A DNA stretch of 64,000 nucleotides from Paenarthrobacter nicotinovorans (GTDB lineage: Bacteria > Actinomycetota > Actinomycetes > Actinomycetales > Micrococcaceae). Where the stretch lies: positions 248,001 to 312,000 of the forward strand of contig NZ_SZVS01000003.1 of assembly GCF_007670255.1 (NCBI RefSeq), given 5' to 3'. Positions 8,908 through 15,899 of the stretch are shown here, piece by piece (the first letter of the stretch is position 1; every line of letters starts with the position of its first letter). The position numbers and the translations under genes are program-made. The notes below the pieces were generated by a model. That model saw nothing but the letters and a program-made list of their open reading frames with translations. It ran no database searches and was not told the origin of the DNA.

Positions 8908-9684
8908 CTAGCGTTCTCCGTGCTTTCCTGTTTCGTGTTCGTCGATGAATTCCTCCACAGGGTCGGTGCCTTCGGCCGCAGCCTTCCGTTTGGCCACAAA
9001 ACCACGGCCGACCTCGACCAGGATCGGAATGACGGAGATCAGGACGATCACGATGAAGATGATGTCGATGTTCTTGCCCACCCACTCGAACTGGCCAAGC
9101 CACGCGCCAAGGAGCGTGACGCCGCCGCCCCACAGGACAGCGCCGATGACGTTGTAGAGGAAGAACTTGCGCTTGTCCATCTGTGCAACGCCGACAATCA
9201 CCGGTACGAACGTGCGGATGATGGGAACAAACCGTGCAAGGATCAGTGCCTTGCCGCCGTGCTTCTCAAAGAACGCGTGGGCGCTTTCAACGTTCTCCCG
9301 CTTGAAGAGGCGGGAGTCGGGCTTGTTGAAGATCGCCGGCCCGGCCTTGGAACCGATGAGATAGCCGGTCTGGTTACCCAGGATGGCCGAGACGATGATC
9401 AGGCCGCACATGGCCCACAAGTTGAACTCAATGGCCCCCGTGGAGACCAGCAGCCCGGCCGTGAAGAGCATCGAGTCGCCAGGCAGGAAGAAGCCCACCA
9501 GCAACCCGGTCTCTGCGAAGACGATGGCGCACACCAGGAGAACCACCCACGGTCCCAGCGGTGAGTCGCGGAGGAAGACATCGGGGTTCAGCCAGTCCGG
9601 CAGGAACGACGCCATTGCCGGGTGCACGGGGCCTGCGCCCCCGAAAGTGGATACGGCAAGGTCGCTCATCGCAGAAAAGATCAC
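8908..9684 (-). CDS. DedA/VTT-family membrane protein
   Basis: A 258-residue integral membrane protein of the DedA family, thought to act in undecaprenyl-phosphate or phospholipid translocation across the membrane. The re-entrant loop motif GFFLPGDSMLFTAG lies near residue 65, and the arginine helix ARFVPIIRTFVPVIVG near residue 145. The hydrophobic segments fit 5-6 membrane spans, and the tail is charged. The GTG at 9684 has TAGGCT exactly 6 nt upstream, which supports it over the ATG six codons in. Confidence 0.9.
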   Translation of the reverse strand: MIFSAMSDLAVSTFGGAGPVHPAMASFLPDWLNPDVFLRDSPLGPWVVLLVCAIVFAETGLLVGFFLPGDSMLFTAGLLVSTGAIEFNLWAMCGLIIVSAILGNQTGYLIGSKAGPAIFNKPDSRLFKRENVESAHAFFEKHGGKALILARFVPIIRTFVPVIVGVAQMDKRKFFLYNVIGAVLWGGGVTLLGAWLGQFEWVGKNIDIIFIVIVLISVIPILVEVGRGFVAKRKAAAEGTDPVEEFIDEHETGKHGER

Positions 9685-9690
9685 CCAACA

Positions 9691-9696
9691 AGCCTA
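9691..9696 (-). promoter_or_regulatory. -10 box of leaderless dedA-type promoter
   Basis: TAGGCT on the minus strand is followed by 6 nt and the GTG at 9684. Confidence 0.55.
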
Positions 9697-9824
9697 CTGG
9701 ACCGCCGCCGTCGTTAATTATCTGCGGCCGGGCCGAAGCCAACGCGCGTGTAGCGTTGCCCACAATAGGGGCCGGACGGGCCGCCCCGCCGTCGAAATCG
9801 GCCAAGAGGGGCACCGTACGCCTG

Positions 9825-9830
9825 TAATCT
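9825..9830 (+). promoter_or_regulatory. -10 box of leaderless exonuclease-gene promoter
   Basis: TAATCT is followed by 6 nt and then the GTG at 9837. No ribosome site is present, which supports that GTG as the start. Confidence 0.6.
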
Positions 9831-9836
9831 TGTCCA

Positions 9837-10844
9837 GTGGCATTGGACTTTACGGCGATCGACTTCGAAACAGCCAACGGTTTCAGGGGGTCCCCGTGTT
9901 CGGTGGGACTGAGCAAGGTCCGTGGGGGCGTCGTGGTGGAGGAAGCCTCGTGGCTCATGCGCCCGCCGGAGAACCACGATCACTTCGAGTTCCACAACAC
10001 CCGCATTCACGGGATCCGGGCTGAGGACGTCGCAGGACAGCCCAGGTTCGGGGAGCTTTTCCCGGAAATCGGCGCCTTCATTGGCGGTGACATTCTCGCA
10101 GCACACAACGCCGCCTTCGACCTCGGCGTGATCAGATCCGGCCTGGAAGTTTCAGGGCTTCCCGGTCCCGCCTACGACTACGTCTGTACCGTGATGCTTT
10201 CCCGGCGTTGCTACTCACTGGTGTCCAACTCGCTGCCCTATGCGGCCGAGGAAGCCGGTGTACCGCTGGTGAACCATCACGACGCCGCGGAGGACGCCCG
10301 TGCCTGCGCCGGAATCCTGGTCGATATTGCCCGGCGCAACAACGCCAACAGCATCGCCGAACTCTACCTTTCCCTGGGCCTGAACCTGCCTCAACAGCCG
10401 GCATTTGATCCCGCCCACGGGTTGTCGAAGGCCACCATGTCCGCCCTCGCTGCCCGGACTGGCGCCACCCTGCCAGGGGCCCCGGCACGGACGGCGGCAG
10501 CTCCCGCTTGGTCGGCCTGGCCCGAAGAGGGCCCGAATCCCTTGCCGAACCCTGCAGCCGAGCCCGGACATCCGCTCTTTGGACAGACGGTGGTATTCAC
10601 GGGCGATCTCGCCATCACCCGGCCCGAAGCGAAGTCGCGGGCCGCTGACGTGGGAGCCCGGCCCGAGAGCCGCGTTACCGCGCGGACCACGGTTTTGATT
10701 GTTGGTGACGGGTTCGTGGCAGGCGACCTTCGCGCCGGACGGCTCACAGGCAAGGCAAAACGTGTTCTGGAGCTGCACGCCAAGGGCCAGCAGATCGAAG
10801 TGGTCTCCGAGGGCGAGTTCCTCCAAATGGTGGGCGGCGCGTAG
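9837..10844 (+). CDS. DnaQ-like 3'-5' exonuclease with C-terminal BRCT domain
   Basis: A 335-residue protein. The exonuclease domain covers about residues 3-170, with the acidic pair Asp9 and Glu11 (AIDFET), a middle AAHNAAFDLGVI motif and a late NHHDAAEDARACA motif, as in DEDDh enzymes. A Pro/Ala-rich linker of about 45 residues follows. From about residue 245 a BRCT domain begins with FGQTVVFTGDL and ends near VVSEGEFLQMV. BRCT modules bind other repair proteins or DNA ends. The family member is distinct from the replicative epsilon subunit, and a repair or proofreading role is inferred. It starts at a leaderless GTG. Confidence 0.88.
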   Translation: MALDFTAIDFETANGFRGSPCSVGLSKVRGGVVVEEASWLMRPPENHDHFEFHNTRIHGIRAEDVAGQPRFGELFPEIGAFIGGDILAAHNAAFDLGVIRSGLEVSGLPGPAYDYVCTVMLSRRCYSLVSNSLPYAAEEAGVPLVNHHDAAEDARACAGILVDIARRNNANSIAELYLSLGLNLPQQPAFDPAHGLSKATMSALAARTGATLPGAPARTAAAPAWSAWPEEGPNPLPNPAAEPGHPLFGQTVVFTGDLAITRPEAKSRAADVGARPESRVTARTTVLIVGDGFVAGDLRAGRLTGKAKRVLELHAKGQQIEVVSEGEFLQMVGGA

Positions 10845-10851
10845 GGCCGAC

Positions 10852-10909
10852 ACGCTCTCTCACATCCCACGGGTTTCCTGTGGACGCTCTCTCACATCCC
10901 ACGGGTTTC
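10852..10909 (+). repeat. Tandem pair of 26-nt repeats, period 32 bp
   Basis: Two identical 26-nt copies (10852-10877 and 10884-10909) contain the core TCACATCCCAC. The pair starts 8 nt after the stop codon of the exonuclease gene. The core recurs in inverse orientation at 10998 and 11030. Confidence 0.9.
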
Positions 10910-10951
10910 GCCGGGCCGTCAGGAGGCAGCGCGCTAGGGGATCGGAGTGCG

Positions 10952-10971
10952 GGCAGATCTGCCACCGGTGG
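10952..10971. repeat. Two overlapping short palindromes in the repeat spacer
   Basis: GGCAGATCTGCC (10952-10963) and CCACCGGTGG (10962-10971) are perfect palindromes sharing two bases, placed between the two oppositely oriented tandem repeat pairs. The rest of the 264-bp gap from 10845 to 11108 shows no coding potential. Confidence 0.6.
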
Positions 10972-10996
10972 TCTGAGCGAGGGCTTGGATCAAGTG

Positions 10997-11053
10997 GGTG
11001 GGATGTGATTGAGGGTTGGGGGAATGGTGGTGGGATGTGATTGAGGGTTGGGG
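10997..11053 (-). repeat. Tandem pair of 25-nt repeats, period 32 bp, inverted relative to the first pair
   Basis: Two identical 25-nt copies (10997-11021 and 11029-11053) carry GTGGGATGTGA, the reverse complement of the core in the upstream pair. The 32-bp period is the same. Confidence 0.9.
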
Positions 11054-11096
11054 TCATAGTCCGCAACAATGCTTTCTGCAGCCGGGCCGGCGCTCC

Positions 11097-11102
11097 TAGC
11101 CT
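11097..11102 (+). promoter_or_regulatory. -10 box of leaderless DUF4395 promoter
   Basis: TAGCCT is followed by 6 nt and the ATG at 11109. Confidence 0.6.
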
Positions 11103-11108
11103 AGGGTC

Positions 11109-11657
11109 ATGACAAAGCCAACCCTTCCTGTAACGCCAGTGCGCCAGACCGGGGCCCGCGTGAACCGTGGGGTTGATTGGCGGGCTGTCTTCGCGTTCCC
11201 CAATCCCGTCAACGAGTACGCCGCCAGAATCACCGCTGGATTGGTGGTGCTGCTGGCTGTCGTGACCCTTTTGACGGCGTGGGGCTGGGGCCTGGTGGTC
11301 CTGGCAGTTGGATTCTGGCTCCGCGTGCTGTTTGGTCCGCGCATTTCTCCGTTTGCCGTGCTGTCGGTCAAGGTCCTGGCGCCCCGCATTGGACACGCCA
11401 AGCTCGTTGCCGGTCCTCCCAAGCGTTTCGCCCAAGGGATGGGGGCCGCCATGACGAGCGCCGCCGTCGTGCTGTATTTCACCGGCTTCCAGCCGGCTGC
11501 CTGGGTCGCCCTCGGCTTGCTGATCGTCGCCGCGTCGCTGGAATCGTTCGTTGGCTACTGCCTTGGCTGCGCGATCTTTGGCCTGCTGCAACGACGCGGA
11601 CTCATTCCCGACGATATCTGCGAAGCCTGCAACAACATCACGCTGCGCAGCTCGTAG
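11109..11657 (+). CDS. DUF4395 family membrane protein
   Basis: A 182-residue protein with a soluble N-terminal 35 residues followed by about four hydrophobic spans. The family hallmark PNPVNEYAARIT lies near residue 37, and a helix near residue 142 carries a Cys pair (YCLGC). The C terminus has two further cysteines (CEACNN). DUF4395 proteins often neighbour thiol-redox genes, but none is adjacent here, so the role is unknown. The start is leaderless. It is nearly abutting the convergent next gene, with 5 bp between stops. Confidence 0.85.
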   Translation: MTKPTLPVTPVRQTGARVNRGVDWRAVFAFPNPVNEYAARITAGLVVLLAVVTLLTAWGWGLVVLAVGFWLRVLFGPRISPFAVLSVKVLAPRIGHAKLVAGPPKRFAQGMGAAMTSAAVVLYFTGFQPAAWVALGLLIVAASLESFVGYCLGCAIFGLLQRRGLIPDDICEACNNITLRSS

Positions 11658-11662
11658 GGACC

Positions 11663-12733
11663 TCAGCCGGTAGTGGCGGCAATCAGCCGGTCCGCCATGC
11701 CGCGGATCACTTCGGGTGCTTCCAGCGCGGCGAGCCAGTCCGTGGGAAGGCACTCCTCGCCGTAGTAGGCTCCCAGGATGTTTCCGGCGATGGAACCTGT
11801 CGAGTCGCTGTCGCCGCTGTGGTTGATGGCCACTGCAATCGCCTTGCGGAAATGCTCTGCAGGGTCACCGTCCGTGGTGGACAGGACCGCATAAAGGGCG
11901 ACGGCGAGGGCCTCCTCGGCTACCCACCCTTCACCCAGCGTCGTGATGAGTTCCCCGGGGTCCAGCCGGGCGGGCTGAAGTGACAACTGCAAAGCTGCCT
12001 GCAACCGCTCACGAAGTTCGGGCGCCTGCGTGGAGGCACCTTCGATGTAGCCCAGCGCCTCCTGCGCTGCCTCGCGGATGCTCCTTCCCGCGACGATGTT
12101 GTGGATCAGCAGGCTGAACGCCGCGGCGCTCAGCCGCGCCGAGGGATGACCGTGCGTCAGTGAAGCGGCATCCGAGCTGAGCTTGTAGACCGCCTCCGGC
12201 GAAATGTGGGGGATCAGTCCGAACGGCGCTGAGCGCATGACCGTGCCGCAGCCTTTGGAGTCGGGGTTGACGGGACGCGCCACTGTTCCCATCTCGCCCG
12301 AAGCGAGCCCGCTCAAGCAGGCATTGCCCGGCGCCCGCCGGTGCCGGAGCACGTCCTGGGCGTCGATCCACCGGGGCTGCGGGACGGGCGCAGAGGAGGA
12401 AACTTCCACGTCCTGCGTAGCAAGCCACCGCAGATAGGCGAGCCAGAGGCAGGCGGTTTCATCGGCGGCGACTCCGTCGTTTGCCCACTCAAGTGCCTCT
12501 ACCAGGCCATCCACCGTATAGAGCGTCATCTGGGTATCGTCCGAAAAGTGGCTGTCGCCGTCGAGCTGTCCAAAGGAGGTCAGGCCGTCTGGTCCGTAGT
12601 GCGCGCGGATTGCGGCAATGGAGTCGAACTCCACTGCATAACCCAGGGAATCGCCCAGGGCCCCACCCAGGAGGGAGCCGTAGACGCGGGAGGTGAAGGA
12701 AGGCGCGGCAGGGGAGGTAGCTTCAGCACTCAT
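11663..12733 (-). CDS. ADP-ribosylglycohydrolase family protein
   Basis: A 356-residue DraG-like hydrolase, predicted to remove ADP-ribose from proteins or related conjugates with two bound metal ions. Visible signatures are GSLLGGALGDSLGYAVE near residue 20, SDDTQMTLYT with the metal-binding Asp pair, a KGCGTVMRSAPFG loop and the NHSGDSDSTGSIAGN motif near residue 305. No nitrogenase or toxin partner is nearby, so a specific substrate cannot be named. The ATG at 12733 has TAAGTT 6 nt upstream, consistent with leaderless expression. Confidence 0.9.
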   Translation of the reverse strand: MSAEATSPAAPSFTSRVYGSLLGGALGDSLGYAVEFDSIAAIRAHYGPDGLTSFGQLDGDSHFSDDTQMTLYTVDGLVEALEWANDGVAADETACLWLAYLRWLATQDVEVSSSAPVPQPRWIDAQDVLRHRRAPGNACLSGLASGEMGTVARPVNPDSKGCGTVMRSAPFGLIPHISPEAVYKLSSDAASLTHGHPSARLSAAAFSLLIHNIVAGRSIREAAQEALGYIEGASTQAPELRERLQAALQLSLQPARLDPGELITTLGEGWVAEEALAVALYAVLSTTDGDPAEHFRKAIAVAINHSGDSDSTGSIAGNILGAYYGEECLPTDWLAALEAPEVIRGMADRLIAATTG

Positions 12734-12739
12734 GCCAGT

Positions 12740-12745
12740 AACTTA
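12740..12745 (-). promoter_or_regulatory. -10 box of leaderless ADP-ribosylglycohydrolase promoter
   Basis: TAAGTT on the minus strand is followed by 6 nt and the ATG at 12733. Confidence 0.5.
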
Positions 12746-12814
12746 CCGTGCCAAGGACGCCCCCGCTGATATGGTGGGGAAGCTGTCCGCCGCTGAGAAA
12801 CCTGGAGAGACATC

Positions 12815-13171
12815 GTGCGTGAACCTGCTTGGCGACAAACGGGCAAGACTCCCGACTACCGGTTTTCGCTGGCCAACGAACGCACCTTCCTGGCCTGGAT
12901 CCGCACCTCGCTTGCATTGCTGGCCGGCGCAGTCGCCGTCGATCAGCTGGCGCCTAACATCGCTCCGACGCCGGTCCGCTTGGTTTTGTGCGTGTTGCTC
13001 GCCCTCGTGGGGGCCGGCCTTGCTGCCCTGTCCTACCGCAGATGGGGCCGGATGGAAGCAGCCATGCGCAACGACGAGGCCCTGCCGTTCTCCCGCGTGA
13101 TGTTGTTTATGACCATCGTCGTGGCTGTGGCGGCTTTCGCGTTCGCGGTGTTGATCCTGGTGGCCCGTTGA
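12815..13171 (+). CDS. DUF202 (YidH-type) membrane protein, first of a pair
   Basis: A 118-residue protein with the DUF202 signature FSLANERTFLAWIRTSLAL at residues 17-35, followed by three hydrophobic spans. The GTG start has GGAGAG about 5 nt upstream. DUF202 proteins are small inner-membrane proteins of unknown function; YidH and YidG of E. coli are examples and are likewise encoded as a pair. The second member begins 30 bp downstream. Confidence 0.85.
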   Translation: MREPAWRQTGKTPDYRFSLANERTFLAWIRTSLALLAGAVAVDQLAPNIAPTPVRLVLCVLLALVGAGLAALSYRRWGRMEAAMRNDEALPFSRVMLFMTIVVAVAAFAFAVLILVAR

Positions 13172-13201
13172 GCGGCTCGCAGCAGTGAGCGGAGCGGGGC
13201 G

Positions 13202-13564
13202 GTGAGGGGCGCCATTCCGGAAGCCACCCGGGATCCCGGGCTGCAGCCGGAACGAACCACTCTGGCGTGGCGCAGGACCTTGATCTCACTGGTGGTGGTG
13301 GATCTGTTCATTTGGCGCAGCTGGCTGACATCCGAGCCGTCGTCGATCAGTATCATCAACGGCCTGCCCGGGCTGGACTATCAAGGAATCTGCGCCCTGG
13401 CGGCTGCAGCAGCCACGGTTGTTCTCGCTTCCGTTGTCTGGGTCCGGTCGAGGCAGCTGCAGGCCGGGATCGCAGCGTCCTCGGCGGGGCTGATTCTGGC
13501 AAGCACACTGGCCGTCCTGGGACTGGGTGCCGCAGCGATCGCGGCCATTGCGTTGGGCGGATAA
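13202..13564 (+). CDS. DUF202 (YidG-type) membrane protein, second of a pair
   Basis: A 120-residue protein with the signature LQPERTTLAWRRTLISL near residue 15 and three membrane spans. It starts at a GTG behind a GGGGCG stretch and is probably co-transcribed with the preceding DUF202 gene. It differs clearly from that paralogue in sequence, so the pair is an old duplication. Function unknown; the two may form a hetero-oligomer, which is inference from pairing. The 182 bp after it hold no gene that I can see. Confidence 0.82.
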   Translation: MRGAIPEATRDPGLQPERTTLAWRRTLISLVVVDLFIWRSWLTSEPSSISIINGLPGLDYQGICALAAAAATVVLASVVWVRSRQLQAGIAASSAGLILASTLAVLGLGAAAIAAIALGG

Positions 13565-13746
13565 GCTCGAGGGTAGGTTCGCGTCCTCAGCCCTGCCCCA
13601 GCACCTTCAGCCTTATCCCAGCAACTGTCCAGATTCGGCTGGCAAAATGCTCAAGGATCCCTGACGCCTGCGAGAGCGCCCCGGGCCATCCCCATGTGCT
13701 TGGGCACCTGTACACCTACCACCCCGATCGTAAGGACCCGTTCCCC

Positions 13747-14652
13747 ATGACCTCTTCTGTTCAGGCCGCAACCGATCCCCAGCCAGGACTGCTGGCCAGG
13801 TTGTCGGCCGAAGCCCTGGGATCGCTGTTCGTTGTGCTTGTGGCGGTGGGCGTTTCGATTTTCTCGAACCCTTCCGGTGCGCCGCTGCCTGCAGCTTTGG
13901 CGACCGGTCTGGCAGTTACCGCGTCCATGGTGGCCTTTGGCTACATCTCCGGTGGCCACTTCAACCCGGTGATCACTTTGGGCAACCTCATTGCCGGTCG
14001 CATCCGGGCTGTGGCCGCAGTAGCGTACATCGCAGCACAGATCATTGGCAGCGTCATTGGCGCCGCCCTGGCCTACATCGTGGTCACCATGGTGCCCGTA
14101 CTCACGGATGCGCGGGCCGCCTTCGGATCCACCGCCGCCGGCTACGGTGAGCACGCAGCAGCACAAACCCAGTTGGCCGGCGTGTTGCTGGTGGAAGTTG
14201 TTGGTTCTGCGCTTCTTGTGGCCGTGTTCCTCGGTGCCACGGCCGGGCGCCGGGCTCTGCCGAGCTTGGCCCCGTTCGCCGTAGGACTATCCGTGGCCGT
14301 TCTTCTGCAGCTTGGCCAGGTTCTTGGCAACCTTCCGTTCAACCCGGCACGCGCAACCGCCCAGGCATTCTTCAGCCCCTCGTGGGCCCTGGACGGACTG
14401 TGGCTGTTCTGGGTGGCTCCTCTCATGGGCGCGGCTTTGGCGGGGCTGGCTTTCCGTGGATTCCAGGGCTTGTCCGCTGGCCCTGACGCAGCTGCCGAAC
14501 CCCAGTCCGGTTCCGACGCCATCAATGACGACTTCGACGCCGGCACCGCTGAGGAGGCTTCGGACTCCGAAACGGACGCCGCTCCGCAGCCGCTTCCGGG
14601 CAAGCCGGCACACGATGACGCCCGGGACTTTTTCGACGGCAAGAAAGGCTAG
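13747..14652 (+). CDS. Aquaporin / MIP family channel
   Basis: A 301-residue channel with six hydrophobic spans and two half-helix motifs, HFNPVITLG near residue 78 and FNPARATAQ near residue 198. The first motif is NPV instead of the canonical NPA, a variant known in this family. A strongly acidic C-terminal tail of about 60 residues is longer than in typical water channels. The ATG at 13747 was chosen because the conserved part begins there; an open frame continues upstream without family similarity. Glycerol or water transport cannot be told apart by eye. Confidence 0.85.
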   Translation: MTSSVQAATDPQPGLLARLSAEALGSLFVVLVAVGVSIFSNPSGAPLPAALATGLAVTASMVAFGYISGGHFNPVITLGNLIAGRIRAVAAVAYIAAQIIGSVIGAALAYIVVTMVPVLTDARAAFGSTAAGYGEHAAAQTQLAGVLLVEVVGSALLVAVFLGATAGRRALPSLAPFAVGLSVAVLLQLGQVLGNLPFNPARATAQAFFSPSWALDGLWLFWVAPLMGAALAGLAFRGFQGLSAGPDAAAEPQSGSDAINDDFDAGTAEEASDSETDAAPQPLPGKPAHDDARDFFDGKKG

Positions 14653-14711
14653 CGAACCGTAAGGGACGACGGCGGACGGCTTGTCTGCGCTTTTTTGTCT
14701 GTGCCCGCGGT

Positions 14712-14717
14712 TAGCTT
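14712..14717 (+). promoter_or_regulatory. -10 box of leaderless sbcD promoter
   Basis: TAGCTT is followed by 6 nt and the sbcD ATG at 14724. Confidence 0.5.
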
Positions 14718-14723
14718 GGAAAT

Positions 14724-15899
14724 ATGCGGTTACTCCATACATCGGATTGGCATTTGGGCCGGTCATTCCACGGCGTAGGCATGCTGGAAGCCCAGCGCGG
14801 CTTCGTGGACCAGCTCGTGGCTTTTGTCCAGGCCCAATCAGTGGACGTGGTGTTGATTGCCGGAGACGTCTACGACCGCGCACTGCCCGGCCTGGATGTG
14901 GTGAAGCTGCTCGATGACGCCTTGGTCCGTCTGACCCAGGCTGGCGCGGCCGTTGTGGTGACCAGCGGCAATCACGATTCCGCCATCAGGTTGGGCTTTG
15001 CGTCCCGGCTCCTGGAACGCGGCGGAGTCCATGTCCGGACACGCGTGGAGGAATTGGACCTCCCGGTCCTGATGCCGCTGGACCCGGGAGGGGATACATC
15101 CGCAGAGGTCGCCATATACGGAATTCCCTACCTTGAGCCCCGACTGGTGGCCGAACGCCTGGGCGTCGATAACGCCAACCACTTCGATGTCACAAAGGAG
15201 GCGACGGACCGGATCCGGCGCGACGTTGAGCGCCGCCGCGAATCCGGCCCCGTCCACCCGGTTGTCCTGGCGCATACGTTCGCCAGCGGAGGCATCACCT
15301 CCGAAAGCGAGCGGGATATCAGCATTGGCGGACTGGGGGCAGTTCCGCTGGACCTGTTTGAAGGCTTCACGTATACGGCACTGGGCCACCTTCATGGGCG
15401 CCAGGAGCTGGCACCCAACGTCCGATACTCAGGTTCTCCGTTGGCCTACTCCTTCTCCGAGGCCAAGCACCACAAGGGCGCATGGTTGCTGGACATTGGA
15501 ACCGACGGGGCAGCCAGTGTTCAGGAAGTCCACTGGGAGCCTCCCATAGCGCTCGCAGTCCTGCGGGGCAAGCTGGATGATTTGCTGGCCTCTCAGGAGT
15601 ACGCCTGGGCAGAGAGCGCCTACGTCCAGGTCACCCTGACGGATGCGGAACGTCCGCCACAGGCCATGGAGAAGCTGCGTACGCGCTTTCCCGAAACACT
15701 GGTTCTTGCCTTTGACCCGGAAGGCTCCGAATCCAAGCCGCAGACAAGTTACAGCAACCGGCTCGCAGAGGCCGAAAACGATCTTGATGTTTGTTGCGGT
15801 TTCCTCGAACACGTCCGTGGCCGGGGCGCCACTGAGTCCGAGGTAGTTGCCCTTCGCGAAGCCCTGGAGGCTGTCCGTCTGGAGGACGCGGAACTATGA
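14724..15899 (+). CDS. sbcD: DNA repair exonuclease SbcCD, nuclease subunit
   Basis: A 391-residue Mre11-type Mn-dependent nuclease. All phosphoesterase motifs are visible: HTSDWHLGRSF at residues 5-15, IAGDVYDRA near residue 49, TSGNHDSAIRL near residue 84, the LAHTFASGG histidine and GHLHGRQ near residue 222. With SbcC it opens hairpins and blocked DNA ends. The start is leaderless. The sbcD stop overlaps the sbcC ATG in an ATGA junction, so the subunits are coupled. Confidence 0.96.
   Translation: MRLLHTSDWHLGRSFHGVGMLEAQRGFVDQLVAFVQAQSVDVVLIAGDVYDRALPGLDVVKLLDDALVRLTQAGAAVVVTSGNHDSAIRLGFASRLLERGGVHVRTRVEELDLPVLMPLDPGGDTSAEVAIYGIPYLEPRLVAERLGVDNANHFDVTKEATDRIRRDVERRRESGPVHPVVLAHTFASGGITSESERDISIGGLGAVPLDLFEGFTYTALGHLHGRQELAPNVRYSGSPLAYSFSEAKHHKGAWLLDIGTDGAASVQEVHWEPPIALAVLRGKLDDLLASQEYAWAESAYVQVTLTDAERPPQAMEKLRTRFPETLVLAFDPEGSESKPQTSYSNRLAEAENDLDVCCGFLEHVRGRGATESEVVALREALEAVRLEDAEL

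Noticed and set aside
10852..11053. Short regularly spaced repeats that could suggest a CRISPR array
   Set aside because: Each orientation has only two copies, the gaps between copies are 6-7 nt and no cas gene is nearby.
11663..12733. ADP-ribosylglycohydrolase as the antitoxin of an ADP-ribosylating toxin pair
   Set aside because: No ADP-ribosyltransferase gene adjoins it; the neighbours are a DUF4395 protein and a DUF202 protein.
13267..13746. Upstream extension of the aquaporin reading frame
   Set aside because: It overlaps the DUF202 gene in another frame and lacks family similarity before the ATG at 13747.
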